Positions 45,180-56,554 are shown, numbered from the stretch's first letter. The stretch: 64,000 nt of DNA from Proteles cristata cristata (GCA_017311185.1 JAESUZ010005462.1:2604001-2668000), one strand, 5' to 3'. A program made the numbers and translations. Notes: generated from the sequence alone by a model not told the origin.

Positions 45180-46065
45180 ACTTAGCTTCCATCTTGGTCA
45201 TCTGAGCAGAATAGCACTCTAGCTGCCTCCTGTTTTTTTCTCCCCCAGAAACAAAACTAAGCAGGTATTGTGGAATACTTAGCAAACAGGGGTACCTGCA
45301 GTGAAAAGGGATAATGAGCCAGGCAATCCCCAGCAGCCCAGTGAGTTAGGCACTTAGGGATGCTCCATAAGGCTTTCAGATAATGGGAAGCAAACAAGAG
45401 GCAATTTAAAATGCATTACACTCCCCAAGTTGCTGGCTATCACTACTCCCTTAGAAACCCAACTTAATGCCAGAGAATGAGTAGCCAAGTGAGTGGAATA
45501 AAGCCTGCCTCCGCTGCGATTACTCAGCAGCACAAGTGAAGCATAAATTGAGGAGATCAAAACCCATTATGTAATGATGATTGTTGAATTCCCTGAAATA
45601 TCACCAGTCACTAAACTGTTAATTAAGCCAAAGGAAATTTATCTGAGCTCACTGCAGTGAGAGAATGCCATCTTGACAGATCTTAGCAGTGTCTCATAAT
45701 GCAAGATTGGAGAGAAACTTCATAGAGCTCTGGGCCCTCGACTTGAGCCGTTGGAGGCCAAGAACTGAAACAGCCAGGGATTAGACAGCTTTGTGACATA
45801 TGACTTCAGGATCAGTGGACACCGTGCAATGAGTGACTTGAAGTGAGTCTTGATAAGTCAATTGTTGCTTTAATAAGCAAGCCCTTTGTCCAGAGGTACA
45901 GACTATTTCTGATAAAGCAATTATACTAATTTCCTGAAGTAAACGGTGAAGTTAATTCTTGATTTACAGCCTTATCTCTCCCTGGGTAAGTTTCCCTGGA
46001 ACAAACAACTAAATCATGTTGATACGGGCAGTCTCAGATCTCCCCTCCCACGGCAACCTTTGGTT
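45180..46065. promoter_or_regulatory. Candidate conserved non-coding element (enhancer-like)
   Basis: Nearly 0.9 kb with no transposon, no simple repeat and an even base composition. Homeodomain- and SOX-like words are dense: CTGTTAATTAAGCC, CCCATTATGTAATGATGATT, GTCAATTGTTGCTTTAATAA, ACAGCTTTGTGACATATGAC, GCAATTATACTAATTTCC. It sits in the middle of the CanSINE-free interval, 1.4 kb from the CTCF-like site, and has frequent stops in all frames. Enhancer identity is inference. Confidence 0.45.
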
Positions 46066-46084
46066 CCAGGTGAGCCCTGATATA

Positions 46085-46228
46085 TAATTACTGTGTAATG
46101 AGCACCTACTAAATACCAAGTACTTTCTACAGGTTTTTGAGTATAAACATAGATGTCGGTATCCCCATTTATTGACAAGGAAACAAGTCTAAAAGATATT
46201 ATTAAGTAATTTGCAAAATCTTTCCGGA
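46085..46228 (-). repeat. MIR SINE, antisense
   Basis: GAGCACCTACTAAATACCAA, GTACTTTCTACAGG, TATCCCCATTTATTGACAAG and GAAACAAGTCTAAAAGATAT follow the complement of MIR (GAGCGCTTACTATGTGCCAG ... TATCCCCATTTTACAGATGA). Confidence 0.75.
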
Positions 46229-48031
46229 TCAATCATTATCTGAAGGAAAATACGGCAAAGCATTTCTTATATGACATAAACAGAAACTGGGGCAAGTTTA
46301 AAGGTGTTGGCCAAAGTCTGCAGCCCTCTAGCATGACTCTTGGATCCTCCTGAAAATGTGAAGGTTGTTTCCTCTAACCTCTTTCTAGAATCTTTTCTTC
46401 CTTTCTGATGCCTCTTTGGATTAAGAAAAACACAGTCCCTGCCCGAGAGAAGTTCACGGTCTGATTTATTATTTTAACAAGACAGCTCAGTGTCTATTCT
46501 ACCTACTGGTAAGACAAATACTGTAACTCCTTAAAACCCAGCACTTCATGCTCAGCTTTGTGCTCCGAACAACATTTCCTATGCACTTCATGTGAGGCAT
46601 GAGAAACAATCACGTTACTTTCCTAAGAAATGAAATGGGCTGAGCACTGTAGCAACTTTTCTTTCCAGTATAATCCATCAAAAGCATGGTCTAAATCATG
46701 ATAACACTAAGTCCCAAAGTTTCAAAGTAGGAAATGAAATTATATCTCAGTGACTTCCTTGACCCAAAAGAAAAATGCAAAGCTGGTCTTACTTGGTTTA
46801 TCTTCTTGTTAATCATGACGGAGGAGTGTATTTAAAACACTGAGCAGAATACCATTTTTCAACTTTTCCTCACAATGTTAGATGTCTCTTGAACTACAGT
46901 ATTTATTTAAATCATCAACTCCAGTGACCTTGCTCCCTATATTTATTATGCTTTGAATGAAATAATATTGTAGGAGTTCCTATTTTTTAAATTCCATGCT
47001 ACCATAAAATATACACTGGATCTATCAGTATTTTATCAATCTTTTCAGGACTTTGAAATCATAAATGGGTTAGCTTTCAAACCTTCCCTTTCTGAGAAAA
47101 ATAAGATAAACTCTTTTTCATTTACCTTGGAAAGTGCTAGTTTCTTTGTTTTAAATATACAGCTCAGATTCATGTTTCTTTTTAATAGAATTTTCTGTTT
47201 TCCTTATGCCTCGCCTGGACAATCCTCTCTCAAAAACAGAACTGCTTTGGACAAATGTTGATACCACAGATTAAAAGGGAATATAGTTCTCTAACCATGA
47301 AAGGGAATATTATCCTTAATTCTTAATAATAACAGCACCAATAAAACTAAGGTTTAACAATATATTTCACTATAATATTTTAAAAATAAAGATGACAACT
47401 TCATTTTTAACTGACAACAAACTATATATTTGTTACTGTTTTGGGCCAAATATTGCCTAAAATAAGTAGGGTAGGATTTGCCTTTCTTTTTAGAAAAAAG
47501 ATTATATTGACTTTATTCATTTCAGTGGGGGTAAACTTTATTTACACAGCTAATATACCATCATTGAGCATAGGTATGATATATATTTTGTATACCACTA
47601 ACAACACTGAAGCTAGTTAAAATAAAAATAGTTCTATTATGCCCACCAATATTGGCAAATAATTACAATAGCTGATATACCTATATTTTCCGCCCTGTAG
47701 AGCCTAGAGGATCTCTTTAGGACTAAATGGAGTCATAGATTTTTAGCTATGATTAGTCTTACAAATAACAAGTAATCTAAAGTGTGACCTCTTAAAACAG
47801 TGTTTCTCAAATTTTTTTTCATTGTCACCCTTTTAAGGAGCCTTTGTAGACAGTTTTTTCCTAATGAATACCTATGAAATTTTCATACCATGGACATAAT
47901 GCTTATGAACTAAATATAGACATTTGTGATTTATACATAAAAAGAGGAAGATTTTTTTCAGTCTCTCCCCACCCCAACCAAAGAACCAATTTTCACTCCT
48001 TTGATGGCAATATTACTTACTTCTCCTGATT
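46229..48031. other. Unique non-coding DNA, possible hAT scrap
   Basis: AT-rich with no firm repeat. CAGTGTTTCTCAAATTTTT at 47799 resembles a hAT-Charlie terminus followed by a GTCACCCTTTTAAGGAGCC-like text, but no matching right end is found. Confidence 0.4.
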
Positions 48032-48045
48032 TTGAAGTTTTTAAA

Positions 48046-48153
48046 AAAGGATTTTATTTTTCTAAGTAATCTCTGCACCCAACTTGGGGTTCGAACTCAT
48101 GACCTGGAGATCAAGAGTCACATGCTCTACCGACTGAGACTGCCAGGTGCCCC
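48046..48153 (-). mobile_element. Short tRNA-derived carnivore SINE
   Basis: A 108-bp short form: GGATTTTATTTTTCTAAGTA, ATCTCTGCACCCAACTTGGG, GATCAAGAGTCACATGCTCT, ACCGACTGAGACTGCCAGG. Flanked by TTGAAGTTTTTAAA (48032-48045) and TTGAATTTTTTAAA (48154-48167), 13 of 14 identical. It lacks the GA-rich middle of the long CanSINEs and represents an older carnivore subtype. Confidence 0.85.
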
Positions 48154-48167
48154 TTGAATTTTTTAAA

Positions 48168-48959
48168 GTGTAGAGAAAGATAGCAACCCTCAAATTCCCA
48201 AGGTTTGTTCTACTTGCCTTGAATCAGAACCTGAAGAATGGGCCTAAAGTAGACTAAGTCCAAAATCATTTTATTGGCGTGCGTGGGGAGAGAGAAAGCT
48301 TCCATTTTAAGCTGATTATTTTCCCTGGGAAAAAAATAGTTTTTATCTAATAACAGGGAGACTATCACTGACTGAAAGCAATGTTGACCTTGGTACTCAG
48401 CCATAAATATGACCACTTCACCCATTTGCTCATTATCATTCATTAATCCACTTTCTGACTTGTTTGCCTAACAAGCTCAATCTTAGCAATTAAAGAGGCA
48501 AAGATGAATAACACTGGACTTGAATTTATTCATCCCACTGATGAGACCACAAATTTTACAAGTAGTAATTTAAAAAGCAAATAAATCTACATATTCTGAA
48601 ACACCTGGAATGTTTAAAGAAAGTGGATTACTATTTGTAAAGAGACAATGATTAGGAATCACAGCCCAATTACACTGTGTGTATAGACAATTCCATTCTT
48701 TTGAATAAGCATACAGAACACAAACCAACAGCCTAATTTTGGCAATCCACAAGTGTGTTAATAAATTTTCCTTAAAACCAATTTGCCAAAGTTCGAATTA
48801 GAACTTTCAAGTACCCATAATGGGGATGGAAAGATGGTGTCTTGTGGTGGTCAGCTTCTGCTTTGAATTTAATTATTTCAACCATTTTAATTTTAAATAT
48901 TGGTTTCCCAAAGAGGGATAGGCATATTTTTAGTTTTTTTTTTAAACCAGCCACCTCCT
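48168..48959. other. Unique non-coding DNA
   Basis: AT-rich, nothing recognised. Confidence 0.5.
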
Positions 48960-49245
48960 TCATTCCTTTTTCTCTCCAGCCAGCCTTAAACCTCAGACAC
49001 CATTTGCTTTAAAAGTTCACTTTAACATCCATGATGTAGTGGGAGTTCTTGCAGCTTTGGCAAGCATTCGGTTCACTGAAAAGCAACTTTGAGCTAGCAC
49101 ACCATTTATTTCTGAAATGCTGGCAAAATTGAAAGAGGCTCTAACTCCACAAGGGGCAACATTTTTCTCCAGGAAAATTGTCAACACAGGTAAAACAGCT
49201 GTGCGCAAATTAAGAGAAATTAGCTATTGAGTCAAATTCCTGTAG
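48960..49245. promoter_or_regulatory. Weak candidate conserved non-coding element
   Basis: Repeat-free, mixed composition, with words such as CATCCATGATGTAGTGGGAG, TGGCAAGCATTCGGTTCACT and GCGCAAATTAAGAGAAATTA. The 63-codon minus frame (49017-49208) has no domain. Suggestive texture only. Confidence 0.3.
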
Positions 49246-50020
49246 TTCAGGGATGATATTCATTGACATATTCTAATAGTAACATATTCTAAAGTAATAA
49301 AAAGTAGTGTTTCCCAAATGAGATCCAGGGATACTGATGATAGTGTATCTGTGATCTATAGTCCATCTGAGAATGAAGGGGGGAAATCACATCATTTCTA
49401 ACTATTTGGCTCTTCCTATTCTTGTTAATGTGGGTATGGGGCTCAAGCAATTAGACAGTGGGAGGAAGGTCAACACAGATGGAGATTTGAGGCCACCAAA
49501 TAGGGAACTGATGTCTAACATTTTCCCAGAGGTTTGCACTGGCCAAGGTTACAAGACAGTCTCCATCTTTCCTGTGATTTAATAGCTGCAAAGAGTATGC
49601 ATATTGTGAGAGACAATTTTGAGAGTGTACGTGTAAGTATTGTTAAATATGGGGAAAAGCAGTGGGAAAAACCTCTTTCAGCTAACTAAGGAAAAAAGCA
49701 CAACCTTTCCAAAATTTTTACCAGCAAGTCCAGATTTCAAACTTGGCTACTGTCTATGAAGAAAAAAAAAAGTAACAAAGGTTTGCTTTATGCCAGGAGA
49801 GGTGGGGTATAGAAAGGAGGCAAAGACAACAAAAATATTAAAAACCTAGAATTAGAGTCAATGTAAAAGTGTAAATAACTATATAGAAATAGAGAGATTA
49901 GACCATACTCAGAACAATAAGAACATCTTGGGGGTAACTGTTTAGACTGGCATTTCCCAAAGTATATCTCCTGGACTGTATGTCAACTATTGGTAGAAAT
50001 GCATATTCATCTCTCACTTG
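49246..50020. other. Unique non-coding DNA
   Basis: No repeat or gene recognised; a 69-codon frame (49373-49582) has no domain. Confidence 0.5.
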
Positions 50021-50039
50021 GTTTACAATATCTAATTCT

Positions 50040-50233
50040 TTTTTTAAAAGTTTATTTATTTTTGAGAGAGAGAGAGAGAGTATAGAGGAGAGGCAGAAAG
50101 AAAGAGAATCCCAAAGGAGGCTCCACGCTTAGCATGGAGACCGATGTGGAGCTCAATCCCATGACTGTGAGATCATGGCCTGAGCCAAAATAAAGAGACA
50201 GATGCTCAACCAACTGAGCCACCCAAGTGCCCC
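50040..50233 (-). mobile_element. CanSINE, first of a tandem pair
   Basis: T-rich left end, (GA)n, AATCCCATGACTGTGAGATC, head at right CAACTGAGCCACCCAAGTGC. TSD copies TACAATATCTAATTCT (50024-50039) and TACAATACCTATTTCT (50234-50249), 14 of 16 identical. Confidence 0.93.
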
Positions 50234-50249
50234 TACAATACCTATTTCT

Positions 50250-50447
50250 TTTTTTTTTTTTTTTTTTTTTTTTGAGAGAGAGAGAGAGAGAGAGAAGCAG
50301 AAAGAGAGGGAGACAGAGAATCCCAAGCAGGTCCCGTGCTGTCAGCCCAGAGCCCAATGCAGGGCTCAAACTCATGAACTGTGATATCATGACCTGAGCC
50401 AGAATCAAGAGTTGGACACTTAACCAACTAAGCCACCCAAGCACCCA
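50250..50447 (-). mobile_element. CanSINE, second of a tandem pair
   Basis: Long T run at left, (GA)n, CAAACTCATGAACTGTGATA, GAATCAAGAGTTGGACACTT, head CTAAGCCACCCAAGCACCC. Flanked by two identical copies of TACAATACCTATTTCT (50234-50249 and 50448-50463). The body differs substantially from its neighbour, so it is a separate insertion, not a duplication. The 130-codon minus frame across both is SINE sequence. Confidence 0.93.
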
Positions 50448-50463
50448 TACAATACCTATTTCT

Positions 50464-50739
50464 ATAAGAAATTCTTAGCACAGGATATTTAACTATTTAC
50501 TGAAACAGACTGTTCATGGTCAATGTCACTTGTGTTGTGGGATGACTTGTGCCAACTAAGGAGAGCTGATTGTTAATCTTCAGGAATTTGCAAGTGGATT
50601 TTTAAAAAGAACCATTGTTTAAGAAAATAAATTATATGCATTTATAATTAAATAAATTATCTTTAAAACAAAAGTAATAAGCCTATTTGGTGATTTTTAA
50701 AATTTCAGTTATATGTTTCCACTCTAGCTTTCCATTTCA
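50464..50739. other. Unique non-coding DNA
   Basis: AT-rich, nothing recognised. Confidence 0.5.
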
Positions 50740-51080
50740 AGTATGTTCACAATTGCTTTTTGGAACATTTTGATAACAGTGTCTCTGATATCTCTGTCAT
50801 GTAATTCCAATGTCTGTGTCATCTCATTAGTGTCTATTGATTGCCTTTTGCCCCCAAAGTTGAGGTTTTCAAATTGTTTTTATGCCAAGCAATTTTGACA
50901 TTTTGACTATTACGTTATAAAGCTCTGGGTCTGGTTTAAATATATGGACACTTGACATTTGTGTTCTAGCAGACAGTCAACCTGCATAGGTTCAGGCTGC
51001 AAGTTCCAACCCACCATGTTGGGTTTATAGTTTCAGAGTCTATTCAATTTTAAAGCCTTTGCAGTATTATTTGGATCTAC
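50740..51080 (-). mobile_element. Old LINE-1 fragment, antisense
   Basis: GATATCTCTGTCATGTAATT, CCAATGTCTGTGTCATCTCA, TCTATTGATTGCCTTTTGCC and TTTGACATTTTGACTATTAC match the antisense order of an old L1 segment, the same group as 7930-8490. Boundaries approximate. Confidence 0.55.
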
Positions 51081-51734
51081 CCAGCATAGTACTACACAGT
51101 GACTAGTCTGGGACCTGGATGGTGGCGTATTTGTTAATTTCAGTTCTCAACCTCCTTTCTATGCTGATTAGAATCAGATTCATCCATGTGTAACTTAGAG
51201 GTGAGACCAGGATTTCATCAAGTAATTTTGCAAGGTCGCTTTCCCAAATTCCTCTCTCTTTGTACCCTTGTGAGTACCTCCTGGTTTCCCAGGGCCTCCC
51301 TCGTTGTCCTCCATCTAGAAAACGCTGGCAGGGTAGTTACCTTCCATAGCTACACCCACATCCTGCATCAAAGAGTGAGAAAACTGGAGGGGAGAGGTAG
51401 TAAGCTTGCTGCCAGTTCAATGGTACTTCGAATTCTGGTTCTCTGCAACCCACCTTCTGTTAGCTACTCTTAAGAGCCCCACAGTAGCTGCTCCACACAT
51501 TCTGTCCGTTCTGTACAGCCACATTCAATGGGAGACACAGGGAGGAGTTCGTATTCTCCATTTTCTCATGAACCTCCGTGCAGTTTCTGCCAACCTGCCC
51601 GCGTTCCGTCCTCCGAGGACAGTCTTCCATCGATTCTCCTGTTTCTCTTCAGGAGAAATATCGTCGTTGCCTTTCATGGTTCCTTATAATTTATCATTTC
51701 TGAACTCATTTTTATCTCACTCACTTGCCTTTGG
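51081..51734. other. Unique DNA with raised CpG content
   Basis: Contains more CpG than its surroundings around 51480-51680 (for example CTGCCCGCGTTCCGTCCTCC). Overlapping plus-strand frames of 95 and 137 codons (51186-51819) show no recognisable domain; the longer one starts MLPVQWYFEFWF, is hydrophobic in parts and ends within the repeat that follows. I do not call a gene. Confidence 0.4.
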
Positions 51735-52110
51735 ATTTCCCCCAAATTTGTTAATATCGCTCTTAAGATGCAGTGCCCATATACTGGAACTATTACCTCC
51801 ATCGATCTGGATACTGTAAATATAATCGTGCGGTTTCAAGTGTATTAGCTTTTTTAGTAACTGCATTTCATTATTGGTTCAGACTAATTTCTTTTTAAAT
51901 CCCAGGTTTTTGCATATGCACATGTCAGGTCTTTACTACTCAACTGCCATTGTTTTTTTTCACCCAAATGTAGGGATTTAAGACTTTAATGTTATATTTT
52001 ACCTTACTGGGTCTAGTCATCATTCTTGCCTATTGAAGGAACTTGGAATTCTGAAACTACTATATATCTATTATTTTATTAATTATTTCTCCTAGCATTG
52101 TGGAAAAAGA
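51735..52110 (+). repeat. Ancient interspersed repeat, tentatively L3/CR1-like
   Basis: TCTTAAGATGCAGTGCCCAT, TGTATTAGCTTTTTTAGTAA, CTGCATTTCATTATTGGTTC, TTTTTTCACCCAAATGTAGG and TCATCATTCTTGCCTATTGA run parallel to a very old amniote repeat that I remember (CAGTGCCCAGAACTG ... TTAGCTTTTTTAGCAACTGC ... CCCAAGTGTAAGACTTT ... CATCATTCTAGCCTGTC). The order is convincing; the family name is not certain. Confidence 0.5.
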
Positions 52111-52477
52111 ACAGAAGTGGCTTTTATTATGTTCTGAGGAGTCTGGTAAAGTGGAAAGATTTTTCTGAAGCTAAAGTCCATCTCTGCATTACACCCAACA
52201 CATCTCACTAGCTTTGTCAGAATGTATTGAATCCCCAATTTTAGATGGAACTCACATTTTTTCCCTTGGGGTTCCTCTGCCCCATGTCATATGGGAGTTA
52301 TCTCTAGACACACGTTTCAGTGTGTTCAGTGTTTCAGCAGGTTCTATAGACTGGGGGCAGGTGGATACCCTGCAGCACTTGGAGCTCTGGCCCACCTACT
52401 CTGAAAGAGTCTGAATTGGAGAAATAGCTATGGAACAGCTTTTCCACACAAAATGTAGGAAATAATCTCACAGGGAA
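52111..52477. other. Unique non-coding DNA
   Basis: Nothing recognised; a 66-codon frame (52214-52414) has no domain. Confidence 0.5.
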
Positions 52478-52479
52478 GG

Positions 52480-52618
52480 TTGAACCCTGTGTCAGGCTCT
52501 GTGCTGACAGCTCTGAGCCTGGAGCCTGCTTTGTATTCTGTGCCTCCCTCTCTCTCTGCCCCTTCCCTCGTTCTCTGTCTCTCTCTTCCTCTCAAAAAGT
52601 CAATAAATATTAAAAAAA
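52480..52618 (+). mobile_element. 5'-truncated CanSINE
   Basis: Begins at the B-box (TTGAACCCTGTGTCAGGCTC) and lacks the first 65 bases or so of the head. It has the full CT-rich part and a tail CAATAAATATTAAAAAAAG. CpG-depleted. No TSD is clear, so it may have been truncated by later deletion rather than on insertion. Confidence 0.88.
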
Positions 52619-52760
52619 GAAAAGAAATGGAGTTGGCCTAGTATTGAAATAAAAAAAGAAAAGAGAAGGGGTGTGAAGAAGAAATAGTAAAGGGAGACAA
52701 AGAGAAGGGGAAAAGAGCAAAGAGAAGAAAGTAAAACTGGATCCTGAAAGGAGAAAACTT
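52619..52760. repeat. Purine-rich low-complexity tract
   Basis: A/G-rich sequence (AAGAAAAGAGAAGGGGTGTG, AAAGAGAAGGGGAAAAGAGC) that spreads from the SINE tail. Confidence 0.8.
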
Positions 52761-53069
52761 TTGGTTCAGTGATGCCCATCCTTGTTCATCTCAGCCTGTG
52801 TTCTTGGTGGGACTATACTCTGTTATGCTTGCCCTGATAGAAGTTACAATAGGAACACACAGACCCACAGAGTGATAAGCAGTGACTTCTCAGGTTGAGA
52901 TATCTTCAGACAGAGCTCCAAAAATGCCATTGTCAGAGATGGTGAACTGAACACAATGATGTCCTTTCCAGAATAAACATTTGGGGTTATAAGAAAGAAA
53001 TATGGATCAACAAACTAGAGTCTAGCAAAAGAGAAAAGTGAATTCTGGAGAGGACTGAGGAAAAGATTT
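52761..53069. other. Unique non-coding DNA
   Basis: No repeat or gene recognised. Confidence 0.5.
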
Positions 53070-53290
53070 TTTATGGAAAATTTCAAATGTGTTCTAAAAC
53101 AGAATAATGTAATATACCACCATGTGCCCAACACACAGCTTCAATGATGATTAGATCACAACCCAGCTGGTTTCACCTATACCCTCACTCATATCCCTCC
53201 ATCACCTCACCTTACTGGGTTGTTTTGAAGCAAATCCCAGACCTCATACCACTTCCTTAATAATACTTCAATATGAAGGCTTTTAAACTA
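53070..53290. repeat. Probable old LINE-1 fragment
   Basis: AAATTTCAAATGTGTTCTAA, CACCATGTGCCCAACACACA, GCTTCAATGATGATTAGATC, GTTTTGAAGCAAATCCCAGA and TAATACTTCAATATG follow a well-known old mammalian repeat (AATTTCAAACATACAGAAAA ... CCCATGTACCCATCACCCAG ... AGCAAATCCCAGACATCATA). Element strand not assigned. Confidence 0.6.
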
Positions 53291-56200
53291 GGACAAATCT
53301 GCACAGAAAATATACATATAAATTCCAAGGGAATGTAAAATCTGAAAACAAACAAAAGTAAAGCCACTAAAGAAAAATTTGAAAAGTCAAGTGGAGAAAG
53401 AGAAAAAGGAATTCATTCTTAAAAACTATTGTTAAATTTTGATAACATTTTACTTTTTAAATGAGACATAAAATTCCATTACCACTTTTTTTTCTAATGA
53501 AACACTATAGCAGAAATCAGACACTTAGCAGAGAAACAAGACTTGTATTGAGGGAAAAGATCTATCTACCCCATACATGAAACATGAAAGAAACATATTT
53601 GAGCTGCATTCGTCCGTGGTGACAACACTTTTTAAAATATATGGGCCGTGACCATATTTTTAAAGTTTATATTTACTTTGCTTCATTCCACGAGAGGTAA
53701 ACTGGGATATTTGGGTATAAAACAGCATGTTATTGCTTCTGGGTAATTCCCCAAGAGAGAAAAATAGGGTTTCCTCCCCCACTCCCACCACCACCAAAAA
53801 AAGGTGATAAATATTTAATGAAACATCTAGACCTTCCCCCATAAGGTTAGGCATGACTTTTCAGGATATTTTTATAAGTGGCTGATTTCTTCCACCTGAA
53901 TTTAGCTGATGAATCAGAATTCAGGTATGAGTTTTGAAAAAGGTGAAAAATACTTGTGGCTCTAAAAACAGGATTTACTCTTCAGTAATTGTCCTGTCAG
54001 ATGAGAGATCTGTCACTAGGAAGGGCCACGGGATGCCAAAAAATGATGCCCACTCAAAAACCATAGATCAGGGTTCAGCATGTCGAATTGCCAGCTACTT
54101 GAAAAAAAAATGTATGAACATCTTCTATCACACACTCAGACTCCATAAAGGGTTTGTGGGCTTCCAGTAGTTGTTATTCCAACTAGTTTCAGAGAAGGAT
54201 AAAACAAACCAGAAGCAAAGGTATAAAGGTTTCTTCAAATAAACAAAGATTTCCAAGCAAAAGAGGAAAAGGCCCATTGAAGATTTCACCAAAGGTGAAA
54301 CTTTTCTCAGCGAATTCTCTATGCGGTGACCCCTGAGCACCCATCTCACTCATGGCTGTCACAACACCTTCATGGAGTGTGGCTGATAAAAGTTGTAACT
54401 CTGAGTACCTGCATCACAAATGTGCACCCCGTTCAAAGTGCAGCCTTTTCTCTCCCTTCTCCCCTTTTATTTCCTGTGATGGTATTATTTGCTGCCTCAT
54501 TTTTTGCCTCTGGTTTCCATTAAATAAAAGTCAGGAGCAGAAGACTGTAAATCTCTTCATGTTCTATGTGGCTGCAGGGCAGCCAGTCTTCAGCCCCTAC
54601 CTAAGGGCCTCTACTGCCAAAGCCCACTATTCCAGCCCCTGGGGACTGGGGCCCACCAGGAAGGGGAGGGAAAGGAGGCTTTCTTGCCTAGAGCCCGTTA
54701 ACCCGAGTGTACTTTCTCTTTCTCGGGTTTGTTTTCTCAGCTGGTGGCACATGCTCTGCTCCAGCACCACTAGGTCTAGTGGAAAACAGCTTCCTCCAAA
54801 ATCTAACGGTCCATTTTAAAGAAGTGGTTTGGAGCTGAGAAGAAGGGAGCTCAGTTATAGCTCCATGCCCAGCTTTCTCTGTTTTTCTTAGTACATGGAA
54901 ATATGAGCTGTGTAAACAGTTCATATTTCACATTCCACCTGTAGCAAAATCGGCCAAAGCAGACAAGGGAGGCTCTTTAGGCCTCTCTCCATCTTAGTTA
55001 TTAGTATCTTCCCATCATTCTCTTTGTTCCCTGTAACCCTGCTTTTCACCAAACATACATGCACACACACACTCACCACTGTCGATATCCCAAGGGAAAA
55101 ATGTCTTTTCCCAAAATATTTCATCCTTACAGTGTCCTATGACTCACTCACTCCAGCTCCATATAGCAACTGGAATGCTTTTACCCATCAGCACCTAAGC
55201 GAGGGCTTTATTCACCCTTCTTCTCTTTAACCAAACATCAGTGACAGTTGGACCTTAAGAACCTAGCTAGCAGCTTTCAGCTGGGAGCTGAACAGAACAG
55301 TTCCTTGAGAAGTCACCCATCTCCTTTTTATGGATGTCCTACAGCTGGCCTTTTTCTTTTTATTTCAGCCCAAAATGTGGTCCTAGAGCTTTGACTGGCA
55401 AACAGTTCCCTTCCTGTCACATAGTAGACATGCACCAGGTCCCTTTCATTGACTAGAGAGACGTCAACATGGAGGGGAAATAAATGAATGATTAGAGATG
55501 ATGGACATTGCAGCATTTGCTAAGCCCCTCATCACAGAAGGGACAGATAAGCTGATTCCACCTGGCTTCAAAGTCTCCAAGCTGTAACTTATTCTTACTC
55601 AGAGGTAAGATCTCAGTGGTCTGCAGGGATGTCTAGTAGTGAGGTCAATTCTGGCCCATTAACCAGCAGCCGTGGCCTCAGGCTAAGCCCAGAGGAAAGG
55701 TAGCTGGTGTCAGAAATGCTTCATTCTAATTCCAGGTGGTCTCTTTCTGGCTGGAAATGGGAGAGGGGGAAAGGGAAGCTTCTTTGTGTTTTGCCTTCTC
55801 AATGTGCAGTGAGACACTGCAAGGAAAGAAAAAAGAAGGGGAGAGAATGAAGGGAGAAAGGGAAAGACAGTGAGGGAGGAGGACAAGAAGACTTCCCTTG
55901 GGACAGTTACTGGTCTCACATGTAGTGGTAACACCAGCTTCTAATTTTGAGTTGTCAAGACTCATCTCCCAGAAAAGTCAGAGCCGAAAAGAACGTGCAG
56001 TCTTCTTGAAAGAGACCCCACAGTATCTCCAGATGTTTTGGTTTATTCTGTGGGGAGGGGAAAAGGCCTAGGTTGAGAGAAGCAAATATGTTCATTCCCT
56101 GAAAGAAGGAAGGTCACCAAATGGGAACAGTTTATTCGCCTTTGGAAGTATTACATTTCAGCAGAAGGAGCCAGGAATAAGATATCATTTGTTAACTTTG

Positions 56201-56554
56201 CTAATCCATTAAGTATACATTGGACAACTGAGCTATTATTTGGAACTCTGTGCTATGTGTCCTCTAACAAGGAAACAATGTCCTGCTGCGTTTAGGTGTG
56301 GTGTGTGCTAAGACTACATAAAACTTTCAGCAGCTTTATATGAAGTTGATTTTTATTTTAAGGAACAGCACATATTGAATCAGTAGGAGAAAGAGAAACC
56401 ATGGCCTTCCATCCCTCATCAGGAAATGCATTGCTAGTAAATTACTGGATACTTTAAATGGTTTATGGTGATTTTTAGCAAATCAACTTCAGGATATAAG
56501 ATTTGTATTTGTGTGTGTGGCGTGGAGGGGTTCCTAAATGAAGTATTCCAGAAT
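53291..56554. other. Unique non-coding DNA, 3.3 kb
   Basis: No CanSINE or LINE recognised. A 155-codon plus-strand frame at 54352-54819 overlaps another frame and shows no domain; 73-79 codon frames elsewhere are similar. A 16-bp perfect palindrome CCACTAGGTCTAGTGG lies at 54767-54782. A purine-rich stretch occupies about 55820-55890. Confidence 0.45.

Noticed and set aside
47799..48030. hAT-Charlie transposon starting CAGTGTTTCTCAAA
   Set aside because: Only a possible left terminus; no right terminal repeat, no 8-bp duplication and no convincing internal match.
50052..50444. 130-codon minus-strand frame as a gene
   Set aside because: It is entirely inside two tandem CanSINEs and contains translated poly-T/GA runs.
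51406..51819. 137-codon hydrophobic open frame as a membrane protein gene
   Set aside because: Its 3' part lies in an ancient interspersed repeat, composition is pyrimidine-driven, and there is no supporting context.
54767..54782. Perfect 16-bp palindrome CCACTAGGTCTAGTGG as an operator-like site
   Set aside because: Single short palindrome expected by chance in 64 kb; no known factor or context.
54352..54819. 155-codon open frame on the plus strand as a gene
   Set aside because: No domain, no promoter or splice support, overlaps another frame and lies in otherwise featureless DNA.
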